NCBI GenBank assembly: GCA_040510195.1
Contig: JBEVJK010000081.1
Coordinates: 1-64,000 of the forward strand
Direction: 5' to 3'
Source of the DNA: JBEVJK01 sp040510195
GTDB taxonomy: Bacteria > Pseudomonadota > Alphaproteobacteria > Rhizobiales > Rhizobiaceae
DNA: 64,000 nt
Below are positions 16,271 through 24,694 of the stretch, in pieces (position 1 is the first letter of the stretch; every line of letters begins with the position of its first letter). The position numbers were made by a program, and so were the translations under genes. Under the pieces are notes generated by a model that saw only the letters and a list, made by a program, of their open reading frames with translations, was not told the origin of the DNA and did no database searches.

Positions 16271-19200
16271 GCCGCCTCGCGCTCCCGCGCCTCGGCGATC
16301 AGCGTCGCAAGCTCGTCGTCGACGGCGTTGCGCCGCGCATGCCACAGGCCGCGCCGTCGCGCCGCCGCGAAGCGCTCGGCGATGGCGCGCAGCGCGGCGG
16401 GGTTCTGCTCCATGAGGAAGGCGCGGACCCGTGGGTCGCCGAGATAGGCATCGTGAACCGCCTCGATCAAGGCCGAGGGCACCGCCTCCGTGGTCTCGGC
16501 GAAGCCGATCAGCCGGTCGACGGTCTCGGTGAACTCCGCGGCGCCGCGGGGCCCGTGGCGCAGCTGTCCCTCGATGAAGCGCGGGTTGACGGCGCGGGCG
16601 CGTACCACCCGCGCCACCGCCTCCGCCAGCGAGCGGGCGCGCGGCCGGGCGGGGTCGGTGGTGTCGAGCGTCACCACGTCGGCCTTGCCGCCGAGCGCCG
16701 CCACAGCGGCCGCGAAGCCGCCGGCGAAGGCGACGTCGGCGGAGCCTTCGAGCAGGTCGCGGCCCGGATCGTCGCCGGCATGCACCAAGAGCGCCGCCTC
16801 CGCGACGCGTCCGGCGAACAGGCCGGGGGCGGCCGCCCCCTCGCCTTCGGCGCCGCCATAGGCATAGGAGGCGCTCTCCAGATAGGCGCGGCCGAGTTCG
16901 TCGCGCGTCTGCCAGGCGCCGGAAGCGAGCAAGGCTTCCGGGCCGGCGCCATAGGTGCCGGGCTCGGAGCCGAAGATACGGGGCCCCAGCCTGCCGAGGC
17001 GGAGCCGCTCGGCGGCCAGCGGATTCTCGGCGCCATCCTCGGCGCGGCGGGCGACGGCGCGGGCGGCGGCGTCGACGAGCGCGATCTGTGTCGGGAACAT
17101 GTCGCGGAAGAGGCCCGAGATGCGCCAGGTGACGTCGACCCGCGGGCGGCCGACAGCGGCGAGCGGCAGCACCTCGATGCCGGTGACGCGGCCCGTCGCC
17201 GGGTCCCATTCGGGGCGGCATCCCAGCAAAGCGAGGCCCTGTGCGATCTCCTCGCCGCCGGTCCGCAGGCTGGCGCTGCCCCACAGGTCGAGCACCAGCG
17301 CGCGCGGCCATTCGCCATGGTCCTGCACGTAGCGGCGCAACACCTCGTCGGCGGCTGCCTTGCCGAGCTCGACGGCGGTCGGGGTCGGCATGGTGCGGGG
17401 ATCGGCGGCATAGAGGTTGCGCCCGGTGGGCAGCACGTCCGTTCGGCCGCGCGCCGGCGCGCCCGAAGGTCCGGCCGCCACGTGGCGGCCGTCAAGCGCG
17501 GCGATCAAGGCATCGCGCTCGGCGACAGCGCTGGCCAGGCGGGCGGGGTCGCTCTCGCCGGCGGCGGCGCGGCCGTAGACATGGAGGCCGTCCTTGACCG
17601 CGAAGTCCTTGAAGTCGCAAAGCCAGGCATCGATGCGCTGCAAGGCCCGGTCGGGGTCCTCGCCGCAAGCGACGCCGGCCGCCTCGGCGACCCCGTTGGT
17701 GCGCGCCCGCTCGACGATCAGCCGCGCCAGCCGGTCGCGGCGGCGGCGATCGAGGCCATCGGCCTGCACATATTCCTCGACCAATCGTTCCAGAGCCTGC
17801 TGATCCGGATCGAGGCCGGCGAGGCCCAGCGGCGGCGGCAGGTGACCGATCGTCACGGCAGCGATACGACGCTTGGCCTGCGCGGCTTCGCCAGGATTGC
17901 TGACGATGAAGGGATAGACGACCGGGAGCGGCCCGGCGACCTGTTCCGGAAAGCAGGCGGCCGACAGCGCCACCGTCTTGCCGGGCAGCCATTCGAGCGT
18001 GCCATGGGCGCCGACATGCACAAGCGCATGCAGGCCGAGATGCTGCCGCAGCCATTGGCCGAAGGCGACAAGCGCGTGGCGGGGCGGCAGCGCCGGATCG
18101 TGATAGTCGGCGCGCCGGTCGCTCGCCTGACCGCGATCGGGCGCGAAGGCCACCATCACACTTCCAAAGCGAATGGCGCGGAAACGGAAGGCTTCGTCCT
18201 CGACGTCCGCGTCGTCTTGCGGGCGGCCCCAAGCCCGATCGACCGTATCGGAACCGGAACGATATGTGGAAATGTCGAATTTCGCCCCGCGCAGCTCCAG
18301 CACCTGCATAAGAGCCCGGGGATTGTCGGGAATGCCCTCCACCCGATAGCCGGCCGCCGCCAGGTCGTGGAGGATCGCCAGCACGCTCGCCGGCACGTCG
18401 AGGCCCACGGCATAGCCGCTGCGGCCAGGCGCCGCGGGATAGTCCGGAATCAGCACGGCCAGCCGCCGTTCGGCGCGCGGCGTCGCCTGCAGCCGGAGGA
18501 AGGCCGCGACGCGGTCGGCGACCTGCTCGACGCGGTCGGGCTCGGGCCGGTTGGCCATGCCGCCGAAGCCGAGCGCGTCATCGGCCGGGCGGGCGGACTT
18601 GAAGGCGATGGCGCCGGCATGGATGCGGCCGTCGAGCTCCGGCAGAGCGACGTGCATGGCGAGATCGGCGGGCGCCAGTCCGCGCTGGTTGGCTTCCCAA
18701 ACGTCGCGGCGCGTCGTGGCGACGATCGCCTGCAGCACAGGCACGCCCAGGCGGTCGAACACGGTCGACGCTCCCGGCTCGGCGCCGCTGGCAAAGGCGG
18801 TGCAGGCGACGATCAGACGCGGAGGCAGCGCCTGCGCCGCCCGCTCGACGAAGGCGAGGGAAGCCGCATCCTTGAGGCTGGCGACGAAGATCGGCAGCGC
18901 CGCAATGCCGCGCGCGGAGAGCGCCGCGGCCAGAGCGTCGATCGGCGCGGCGTCGGCGGCAAGCAGCATGGACCGGTAGAAGAGGATGGGCACGACCGGC
19001 CGCGCCGGATCGTGCGCGGCAACGGCGTCAGCGAGCTCGGCGATGCCTTTGCCGGGCACATAGAGGCCTGCCCGCGGGACGGCGGCGGCCTCTGCCGCGG
19101 CAGGCGGACCTCCTGCAAGCGCCGCCATGCTGCCGAGCAGGCCGCGCATGTTCTCGGGACCGCCTTCGCGGAAGAAGGCGAGCAACCGGTCAAGCTCGTC

Positions 19201-19599
19201 GCGCGGCAGCGTCGAGGCTTCGACGAGGCGCTCGTCGACCGCCCGGCACTCGCCGGGCAGAAGCGCCAGCGCGATGCCCTTGTCGCGCGCCAGGGCCGCC
19301 AGCCGGTCGCAGCCATAGCGCCACCAGTCGTGGCCGCCGAGGATGCGGACCAGGACGACCTTGGCATGGGCGGCGACGCGGTCGACCCAGAGATCGACGG
19401 ACATCGGATGCCGGAGATCGGAGAGCGCGGCGAGCCGCATCGAAAGGCCAGCGGCCGCGCCGGCTCGCCAGGCATCGCCAAGGCCGGCGAGATCGCTGTC
19501 GGAAAAGGACAGGGCGACCAGGTCCGCGGGCTGCTGGCGCAGGTCGACGGGCTCGGCGAGATCGTCGATCGAGGCTGAGCTGGTGGCCAGGATGTGCAC
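16267..19599 (-). CDS. cobN: Cobaltochelatase subunit CobN
   Basis: Large substrate-binding subunit of the ATP-dependent CobNST chelatase that inserts Co2+ into hydrogenobyrinic acid a,c-diamide. 1110 aa; I recall the P. denitrificans protein as nearer 1270. Recognisable parts: VPILFYRSMLLAADAAPIDA near residue 240, LVHVGAHGTLEWLPGKTVAL near 530, ADGLDRRRRDRLARLIVERA and WPRALVLDLWGSASLRTGGE. Start is GTG at 19599 with the family-like MHILATSSASIDDL. It follows cobW by 14 bp. The AAA+ partners CobS and CobT of the chelatase are not in the window. Confidence 0.95.
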   Translation of the reverse strand: MHILATSSASIDDLAEPVDLRQQPADLVALSFSDSDLAGLGDAWRAGAAAGLSMRLAALSDLRHPMSVDLWVDRVAAHAKVVLVRILGGHDWWRYGCDRLAALARDKGIALALLPGECRAVDERLVEASTLPRDELDRLLAFFREGGPENMRGLLGSMAALAGGPPAAAEAAAVPRAGLYVPGKGIAELADAVAAHDPARPVVPILFYRSMLLAADAAPIDALAAALSARGIAALPIFVASLKDAASLAFVERAAQALPPRLIVACTAFASGAEPGASTVFDRLGVPVLQAIVATTRRDVWEANQRGLAPADLAMHVALPELDGRIHAGAIAFKSARPADDALGFGGMANRPEPDRVEQVADRVAAFLRLQATPRAERRLAVLIPDYPAAPGRSGYAVGLDVPASVLAILHDLAAAGYRVEGIPDNPRALMQVLELRGAKFDISTYRSGSDTVDRAWGRPQDDADVEDEAFRFRAIRFGSVMVAFAPDRGQASDRRADYHDPALPPRHALVAFGQWLRQHLGLHALVHVGAHGTLEWLPGKTVALSAACFPEQVAGPLPVVYPFIVSNPGEAAQAKRRIAAVTIGHLPPPLGLAGLDPDQQALERLVEEYVQADGLDRRRRDRLARLIVERARTNGVAEAAGVACGEDPDRALQRIDAWLCDFKDFAVKDGLHVYGRAAAGESDPARLASAVAERDALIAALDGRHVAAGPSGAPARGRTDVLPTGRNLYAADPRTMPTPTAVELGKAAADEVLRRYVQDHGEWPRALVLDLWGSASLRTGGEEIAQGLALLGCRPEWDPATGRVTGIEVLPLAAVGRPRVDVTWRISGLFRDMFPTQIALVDAAARAVARRAEDGAENPLAAERLRLGRLGPRIFGSEPGTYGAGPEALLASGAWQTRDELGRAYLESASYAYGGAEGEGAAAPGLFAGRVAEAALLVHAGDDPGRDLLEGSADVAFAGGFAAAVAALGGKADVVTLDTTDPARPRARSLAEAVARVVRARAVNPRFIEGQLRHGPRGAAEFTETVDRLIGFAETTEAVPSALIEAVHDAYLGDPRVRAFLMEQNPAALRAIAERFAAARRRGLWHARRNAVDDELATLIAEAREREAA

Positions 19600-19613
19600 G
19601 GCGGCGCCTTCCC

Positions 19614-20651
19614 TCAGCCGGCTAAGATTCGCTCGACCGCCGAGCGGTCGAGCCCCTTGAGGCCGATGACCACCAGGCGGCTGCGGCGCGCCTCGCCGGG
19701 CGCCCATGGGCGGTCGAAATGGTGCGTGACGCGCGGCCCGACAGCCTGGACGAGCAGCCGCATCGGCTTGCCCGCGACCTCGACGAAGCCCTTCACCCTG
19801 AGCACGTTCTCCGCCTCGGCCGCGGCAGCGACGCGGCGCGCCAACGCCTCGGGCGTGGCGATGGGCGGCAGCTCGACGACGAAGCTGTCGAAATCGTCAT
19901 GCTCGTGGTCGGCCTCGTCATCGTGATGGGTGCGGCGGTTCTCGATGTCGTCCTCGACGGCCAGCCCGAGGCCGAGCAGCACGGACGGGTCGATCCTGCC
20001 CTGGCTGGTCGGCACGACCTTGACCGCCCGGGCCAGGTGCCCCGCCACCAACGCCTCGGCGCGATCGTGCGCGGCGCGGTCGAGGAGGTCGCTCTTCGAC
20101 AGGACGATCAGGTCGGCACAGGCGACCTGGTCTTCGAACACCTCTTCCACCGGATCGTCGTGGTCGAGCGAGGCATCGGCGGCGCGCTGGGCGCTCAGCG
20201 CATCGAGATCGGCGGCGACGCGGCCTTCTGCGAGCGCCGGGCCGTCGACCACGGCGACGACTCCGTCGACGGTGACGCGGCTCCTGACCGACGGCCATTG
20301 GAAGGCCTGGACCAGCGGCTTGGGCAGCGCCAGGCCCGAGGTCTCGATCAGGATGTGGTCGACCTTCGGCTCGCGGGCGAGGATCTTGTCGAGCGCCGGC
20401 ACGAAATCGTCCGCCACGGTGCAGCAGATGCAGCCGTTGGCGAGCTCGACGATGTTTTCCTCCGGGCAGGTCTCGGCGCCGCATCCCTTGAGGATCTCGC
20501 CGTCGATGCCGACATCGCCGAACTCGTTGACGATGATGGCGAGGCGCCGGCCGCGCGCATGCTCCAGGACGTGGCGGATCAGCGTGGTCTTGCCGGCGCC
20601 GAGGAACCCGGTGACGACGGTGCAGGGGACGCGTTCGGGAAGTGCGGTCAT
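19614..20651 (-). CDS. cobW: CobW-type COG0523 GTPase / metallochaperone
   Basis: 345-aa G3E GTPase thought to deliver cobalt to CobN. P-loop GFLGAGKTT (residues 15-23), the CxCC metal site NGCICCTV (Cys 74, 76, 77), base-recognition SKSD near residue 185, and a His/Asp-rich insert HHDDEADHEHDD near 250 before the CobW C-terminal domain. The cobN-adjacent position supports the cobalt role over zinc homologues. The ATG overlaps the stop of the DUF1636 gene (ATGA). Confidence 0.95.
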   Translation of the reverse strand: MTALPERVPCTVVTGFLGAGKTTLIRHVLEHARGRRLAIIVNEFGDVGIDGEILKGCGAETCPEENIVELANGCICCTVADDFVPALDKILAREPKVDHILIETSGLALPKPLVQAFQWPSVRSRVTVDGVVAVVDGPALAEGRVAADLDALSAQRAADASLDHDDPVEEVFEDQVACADLIVLSKSDLLDRAAHDRAEALVAGHLARAVKVVPTSQGRIDPSVLLGLGLAVEDDIENRRTHHDDEADHEHDDFDSFVVELPPIATPEALARRVAAAAEAENVLRVKGFVEVAGKPMRLLVQAVGPRVTHHFDRPWAPGEARRSRLVVIGLKGLDRSAVERILAG

Positions 20652-21079
20652 CGATCGACTTTCGCGTGTGAGAGCGGGGGGATGCGGGCAACGAGCCCGC
20701 GCTTCAGGCTGTCGGGACGGCCGCGCCACGGGATCAGGCCGTCCTCCGAATCGGCGAACAGCAGCGCGCCAGCCACCAGGTCGGCCGCACTGCCGACGGT
20801 CAGGTCGCCGAACACGTAGCTCCAGGCGCCGGGGCGCAGCATGGCGGCACTCAGCCGGCGCTTGCAATTGCCGAGGCATTCGACGCGAGCGGTGGCGATG
20901 CGCGTCCCCGCTGCCGCCCGCCGGGTCGCCTCGGCGAGCAGCGCGCCGGGGCGCGGATGGGCCTCCGAGCCGGAGGCGTCGCGGCAGGTCTCGCAGACGA
21001 CCACGGTGACGGCCGCGCCAGCGCTTTGCGGGAGTTCGGTTGGTGCCTCGTCGTCCAAGCGTCGCACTCCGGCCAGCAT
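20648..21079 (-). CDS. DUF1636 protein, first gene of the riboswitch-controlled cob operon
   Basis: About 143 aa. Contains VVVCETCRDASG (CxxC) and, ~40 residues later, VECLGNCKRR (CxxxC), a cysteine arrangement like thioredoxin-fold [2Fe-2S] proteins, followed by WSYVFGDLTVGSAADLVAGA. DUF1636 genes commonly sit beside cobW in rhizobia; no reaction is known to me. It is the first gene after the minus-strand B12 riboswitch (~100 nt from the B12 box) and is coupled to cobW by ATGA, so expression falls when B12 is high. The start at 21079 is uncertain; start codons further in are possible because the first ~20 residues look unconserved. Confidence 0.82.
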   Translation of the reverse strand: MLAGVRRLDDEAPTELPQSAGAAVTVVVCETCRDASGSEAHPRPGALLAEATRRAAAGTRIATARVECLGNCKRRLSAAMLRPGAWSYVFGDLTVGSAADLVAGALLFADSEDGLIPWRGRPDSLKRGLVARIPPLSHAKVDR

Positions 21080-21178
21080 CGATTCGCGGGGTGCGGGCGG
21101 GCAGCGCAGGCCAGGCCTGCACGGCGACACGAAGGAAACCGGTCCAGGGCACCCCGCCCGGCTCCGGCGTTCATTTGT

Positions 21179-21353
21179 GACGGCAGGTCTCCTGGCTTCG
21201 CGGGTCATCGCCTGCTCCCGCCTTCCCGGGGCTAGCCCAGTGGCATTCGGTCGAGGCTCTTCGCTTACAGTTGCGGGGACAGCTGCGGATTTGGGCGCCA
21301 TTGCCCGCACCGCATTCCCTCTTCGCCCCTCCCGTTGCCGAGAAGGGACCGTC
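21179..21353 (-). promoter_or_regulatory. Cobalamin riboswitch controlling DUF1636-cobW-cobN-cobGHIJ
   Basis: On the minus strand the RNA starts with GACGG (21353-21349), which can pair with the terminal CCGTC (21183-21179) as P1. Between them are the conserved blocks AGGGAATGCGGTG, the core GCAGCTGTCCCCGCAACTGTAA, GAATGCCACTGGG, CGGGAAGGCGGG and the B12 box GCCAGGAGACCTGCC. This is the class-I AdoCbl riboswitch consensus. The coding start lies ~100 nt downstream. Confidence 0.95.
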
Positions 21354-21360
21354 GAGGCGG

Positions 21361-21390
21361 ACGTTACGCGGCGCCCGGGGCGCCTGTCAA
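21361..21390 (-). promoter_or_regulatory. Predicted promoter of the minus-strand riboswitch operon
   Basis: Minus strand: a perfect -35 TTGACA (21390-21385), an 18-bp spacer and -10 TAACGT (21366-21361). Transcription would start near 21354, at the first base of the riboswitch P1. The match of promoter and RNA start supports both calls. Confidence 0.6.
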
Positions 21391-21406
21391 CGCGGCCGAA
21401 TTGGGT

Positions 21407-21434
21407 TTGCCGTGGTGGGAATTTCGCTTATAGT
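21407..21434 (+). promoter_or_regulatory. Predicted promoter of the plus-strand riboswitch operon
   Basis: TTGCCG (21407-21412), a 16-bp spacer and TATAGT (21429-21434). The expected start near 21441 coincides with the first base of the plus-strand riboswitch P1 helix. The two promoters of the divergent pair do not overlap; 16 bp separate their -35 elements. Confidence 0.55.
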
Positions 21435-21440
21435 CGCGGC

Positions 21441-21610
21441 GTCGTCGGTTTTCGGTGAGAACCGAAAGAGGGAATGCGGTAAGGACCCTAGCGTTCGAAG
21501 CCGCGGCTGCCCCCGCAACTGTATGCGGCTAGCGCCCCCATCAGCCACTGGAGCGATCCGGGAAGGCGGGAAGGCGCTGTGATCCGCGAGCCAGGAGACC
21601 GGCCGGCGAC
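21441..21610 (+). promoter_or_regulatory. Cobalamin riboswitch controlling cbtB-cbtA-cobU-cobO
   Basis: GTCGTCGG (21441-21448) pairs with CCGGCGAC (21603-21610) as an 8-bp P1. Inside are AGAGGGAATGCGGT, the core GCGGCTGCCCCCGCAACTGTA, CAGCCACTGG, CCGGGAAGGCGGGAAGG and the B12 box GAGCCAGGAGACCGGCC. This is a complete class-I cobalamin riboswitch, independent of the divergent one at 21179-21353. Confidence 0.95.
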
Positions 21611-21626
21611 GCCCTTTAACGCAAAG

Positions 21627-21643
21627 GCCCTCGGGTGGAGGGC
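21627..21643 (+). promoter_or_regulatory. Hairpin near the cbtB ribosome site (possible riboswitch expression platform)
   Basis: GCCCTC (21627-21632) and GAGGGC (21638-21643) form a perfect 6-bp stem with a 5-nt loop, ending just before AGAGGA (21645-21650), which serves the GTG at 21661. No U-run follows, so the switch more likely controls translation than termination. Inference. Confidence 0.4.
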
Positions 21644-21660
21644 AAGAGGACATCGACACA

Positions 21661-21834
21661 GTGACCACGACAACCAACACCCTCGGCGCAACGACCACGT
21701 CGCGTCTCCTGCAGCTCGGGCTCGCCGCGCTGCTCGGCTTCTTCGTCATCGGCTTCGTCGGCTTCTCCCATGTGGAGGCCGCCCACAACGCCGCGCACGA
21801 CTATCGCCACTCGATGGCGTTTCCCTGCCACTGA
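21661..21834 (+). CDS. cbtB: Cobalt transporter subunit CbtB
   Basis: 57-aa one-helix membrane protein of the CbtB family, predicted small subunit of a B12-regulated cobalt transporter. One membrane segment (LGLAALLGFFVIGFVGFSHV) is followed by the family tail AAHNAAHDYRHSMAFPCH, whose His residues and final Cys-His are likely cobalt ligands. The start is a GTG at 21661, 10 nt after AGAGGA, so ATG-only gene finding would miss it. It lies 50 nt after the plus-strand B12 box and 16 bp before cbtA. Confidence 0.93.
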   Translation: MTTTTNTLGATTTSRLLQLGLAALLGFFVIGFVGFSHVEAAHNAAHDYRHSMAFPCH

Positions 21835-21850
21835 CGAAGGACTTTCCATC

Positions 21851-22600
21851 ATGACCGTGTTTCGCAACGTCGTGTTCGTCGCGGCGATCGCCGGCTTGCT
21901 GGCCGGAATGGCCATGGCCGCCATGCAGAGCTTCGCCACCGTGCCGCTGATCCTGCAAGCGGAGACCTTCGAGAACGCCGCCGAGCCGGCAGCCGATCAA
22001 GCCGCCGCCGGCCATGACCATGGCGACGCCGCGGCGGCCGTCGAGGCGCACGACCATAGCGAGGAAGCCTGGGCCCCTGCCGACGGTTTCGAGCGGTTCG
22101 CCTATACCGTGGCCGCCAACGTGGTGACCGGGATTGGCTTCGCGCTGGTGCTGGTCGCCGTGTCCGAGGCGCTCGGAGGCATCGCCGGCTGGCGCCAGGG
22201 GCTCGTCTGGGGCTTCGCCGGCTTTGCCGTGTTCACGCTGGCGCCCGGGCTCGGGCTGCCGCCGGAGCTGCCGGCGATGCCGGCGGCCGACCTGGTGGCC
22301 CGGCAAGCGTGGTGGATCGCCACCGTCGTCGCCACGGCGGGCGGGCTGGGGCTTATCGCTTTCTCGCGCTCGCTGCTGCCGGCGCTTGCCGGCGTGGCGC
22401 TGATCGTTGCACCGCACGTCGTCGGCGCACCGCAGCCGGTGAGCCATGATTCGCCGGTGCCGGCCGGGCTCCACCACGAATTCGTCGTGGCGGTGACGGT
22501 GACCAACCTCGTCTTCTGGGTGTTTCTCGGCGCGCTCGTCGGCGTCGTCCGCCAGCGCCTGACCCGGGCCGAGGGCGGGCTGGCGGGGCGCCTTGCCTGA
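21851..22600 (+). CDS. cbtA: Cobalt transporter subunit CbtA
   Basis: 249-aa membrane protein of the CbtA family, the main subunit of the predicted cobalt uptake system. About five to six hydrophobic segments; a His/Asp-rich loop after the first (HDHGDAAAAVEAHDHSEE, residues ~55-73) and later PHVVGAPQPVSHDSPVPAGL with conserved His residues. Cobalt specificity is known only by genomic association with B12 riboswitches. It follows cbtB under the same riboswitch, and its stop overlaps the cobU start. Confidence 0.93.
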   Translation: MTVFRNVVFVAAIAGLLAGMAMAAMQSFATVPLILQAETFENAAEPAADQAAAGHDHGDAAAAVEAHDHSEEAWAPADGFERFAYTVAANVVTGIGFALVLVAVSEALGGIAGWRQGLVWGFAGFAVFTLAPGLGLPPELPAMPAADLVARQAWWIATVVATAGGLGLIAFSRSLLPALAGVALIVAPHVVGAPQPVSHDSPVPAGLHHEFVVAVTVTNLVFWVFLGALVGVVRQRLTRAEGGLAGRLA

Positions 22601-23105
22601 CGGCTCGCTGACGCTGGTGCTGGGCGGGGCGCGCTCGGGCAAGAGCGCGCATGCGGAGAGGCTGGCGAGCGCCGGCCTCGGCCCGTGGCGCTACATCGCC
22701 ACCGGTCAGGCCTTCGACGAGGAGATGCGCGCCCGCATCGCAGCGCATAGGGCGCGGCGGGAGGAAGGCTGGCACACGGTCGAGGCGCCGCACGATCTCG
22801 CCGCAACGCTCGAAGCGGTGCCCGGCGGCCAGGCCGTGTTGGTCGACTGCCTGACGCTGTGGCTGTCCAACCGGCTGCTCGCGGGCGCGGACCTGGAGGC
22901 GGAGAGCGACCGGCTGGCGGCCGTGCTCGGCGCACCGCGCGGGCCTTGGGTGGCGGTCGCCAACGAAGTGGGGCTGGGGATCGTGCCCGACAACGGGCTT
23001 GCCCGGCAGTTCCGCGACGCGGCAGGACACCTCAACCAGAAAGTCGCGGCGAGAGCCGACCGCGTGCTGTTCATGGTCGCCGGGCTGGCGATGACGGTGA
23101 AGTAG
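22593..23105 (+). CDS. cobU: Adenosylcobinamide kinase / adenosylcobinamide-phosphate guanylyltransferase
   Basis: Phosphorylates adenosylcobinamide and transfers GMP to it, activating it for CobV (CobP in the P. denitrificans scheme). 170 aa, P-loop GGARSGKS (residues 11-18) and the CobU blocks YIATGQAFDEEMRARIAAHR, VDCLTLWLSNRL and VANEVGLGIVPDN. The start is a TTG at 22593 inside the end of cbtA; no ATG exists before the P-loop. Directly abuts cobO. Confidence 0.95.
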   Translation: MPDGSLTLVLGGARSGKSAHAERLASAGLGPWRYIATGQAFDEEMRARIAAHRARREEGWHTVEAPHDLAATLEAVPGGQAVLVDCLTLWLSNRLLAGADLEAESDRLAAVLGAPRGPWVAVANEVGLGIVPDNGLARQFRDAAGHLNQKVAARADRVLFMVAGLAMTVK

Positions 23106-23720
23106 ATGCAGACGATCGACGAGCAGGAACAAGAGCGGCATCGCGCCAAGATGGCCAAGCGCAAGGCGGTGCAGGATGCCGAGGTGGCAGGCAAGACCAT
23201 CGAGAAGGGCCTGTTGATCGTCAACACCGGGCCCGGCAAGGGCAAGTCGACGGCGGCGTTCGGGCTGGCGCTCAGGATGCTCGGCCACGGTCGCACGGTG
23301 GGCGTCGTGCAGTTCATCAAGGGCGCCTGGTCGAGCGGGGAGAAGGATGCCTTGGCCACCTTCGGCGAGCGCGTGCGCTGGCACACGATGGGCGAAGGCT
23401 TCACCTGGGAGACTCAGGACCTCGCCCGCGACATCGCAGCGGCGGAGCGCGCCTGGGCGACGGCGAAGGCGCTGATGGCCGATCCGGCGGTCAGCCTGGT
23501 GGTGCTCGACGAGCTCAACATCGCCCTGCGCTACGACTACCTGCCGCTCGAGGAGGTGGTGGCGGCGCTGTCGGCGCGCCGGCCCGACCTGCACGTGGTG
23601 GTGACGGGCCGCAATGCCAAGCCGGCGCTGCTGGAAGCGGCCGACCTGGTGACCGAGATGGGCGCCGCGAAGCATCATTTCTCGGCCGGCGTCAAAGCCC
23701 AGGAGGGAATCGAGTTCTGA
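23106..23720 (+). CDS. cobO: Cob(I)yrinic acid a,c-diamide adenosyltransferase
   Basis: Attaches the adenosyl group from ATP to the reduced cobalt. 204 aa, the normal CobA/CobO/BtuR size. Walker A-like NTGPGKGKSTAAFGLALR (residues ~40-57), VGVVQFIKGAWSSGEKDAL, and the Walker B region LVVLDELNIALRYDYL near 135. The start immediately follows the cobU stop. In many rhizobia cobQ comes next; here the convergent cbiB gene ends 9 bp away. Confidence 0.95.
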   Translation: MQTIDEQEQERHRAKMAKRKAVQDAEVAGKTIEKGLLIVNTGPGKGKSTAAFGLALRMLGHGRTVGVVQFIKGAWSSGEKDALATFGERVRWHTMGEGFTWETQDLARDIAAAERAWATAKALMADPAVSLVVLDELNIALRYDYLPLEEVVAALSARRPDLHVVVTGRNAKPALLEAADLVTEMGAAKHHFSAGVKAQEGIEF

Positions 23721-23728
23721 TGGGCCGC

Positions 23729-24694
23729 TCAGGCCACCAGGAGAAGCGCCAGCAGGCCGACCAGCACGATCAGCATCACGTCGGCCAGCCAATAGACGCG
23801 GATCGCACGGCGGATGTCCTCGGCGGTGGCTTCGCGCCGCCCGCCCCTGCCCATCACCGCGTCGGCCACCTCTTCGCCGTCGTAGACGCGCGGCCCGGCC
23901 AGCGCGAGGCCGAGGGCCCCTGCCATCGCCGCCTCGGGCCAGCCGGCGTTGGGCGAACGGTGCCGGCGGGCGTCGCGGACCATGACGCGCCAGGCCTCGC
24001 CCGCCGAGGCACCGGGCAGGATCGCCGCCGCACAGACGATGAGCAGGGCCGACAGGCGAGAAGCGGGCAGGTTGACCAGATCGTCCAGCCGCGCCGAGGC
24101 CCAGCCGAACGCCTGGTGGCGCGCCGTGCGGTGGCCGATCATCGAATCGGCCGTGTTGATTGCCTTATAGGCGGCGCCGCCGGCGAGACCGCCGACCGAC
24201 AGCCAGAAGGCAGGCGCCACCACGCCGTCGGAGAAGTTCTCGGCCAGGCTCTCGATCGCCGCCCTAGCGACGCCGGCCTCGTCGAGCGACTCGGTGTCGC
24301 GGCCGACGATGCGGGAAACCGCCTTGCGGCCGGCCACGGCGCCACCGATCTCGAGCGCATCGGCAACCTCGGAGACGTGGTCCTCGAGACTGCGCTGGGC
24401 GACCAGGCTGGTGGCGACAATGGCGGCAAGGACGATGCCCAGGGGAATGAGCGAGAAGATGCCCCCCAGCGCGGCGGCAGCCAGCGTCGGCACGAGCATG
24501 ATGACCGCGGCGGCGATGATGCCGTTGCGGCGGCGGCGGTCTTCCGGCTCTTCGTCGCGGTTGAAATTGCGGTCGAGCCAGCCGACGAGGCCGCCGATCC
24601 AGGTGACGGGATGGCCGACCGCCTTGAGGAGCGGCTCCGGATAACCGGCAAAGCGTTCGATGAGCAGAGACAGGAAAGCAAGCAGAACTGACAT
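23729..24694 (-). CDS. cbiB: Adenosylcobinamide-phosphate synthase (CbiB/CobD)
   Basis: Attaches the aminopropanol (phosphate) arm to adenosylcobyric acid. 321-aa integral membrane protein with about five hydrophobic helices. Family blocks: RFAGYPEPLLKAVGHPVTWI near the start, DTESLDEAGVARAAIESLAE, NFSDGVVAPAFWLSVGG and the SPNAGWPEAAMAGALGLAL region. ATG 24694 fits the family N-terminus; it shares bases with the divergent cobC start. Convergent with cobO. Confidence 0.94.
   Translation of the reverse strand: MSVLLAFLSLLIERFAGYPEPLLKAVGHPVTWIGGLVGWLDRNFNRDEEPEDRRRRNGIIAAAVIMLVPTLAAAALGGIFSLIPLGIVLAAIVATSLVAQRSLEDHVSEVADALEIGGAVAGRKAVSRIVGRDTESLDEAGVARAAIESLAENFSDGVVAPAFWLSVGGLAGGAAYKAINTADSMIGHRTARHQAFGWASARLDDLVNLPASRLSALLIVCAAAILPGASAGEAWRVMVRDARRHRSPNAGWPEAAMAGALGLALAGPRVYDGEEVADAVMGRGGRREATAEDIRRAIRVYWLADVMLIVLVGLLALLLVA

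Noticed and set aside
16339..19578. 1079-aa plus-strand open frame
   Set aside because: Antisense shadow of cobN; its sequence is low-complexity Arg/Gly/Ala without motifs, whereas cobN is recognisable.
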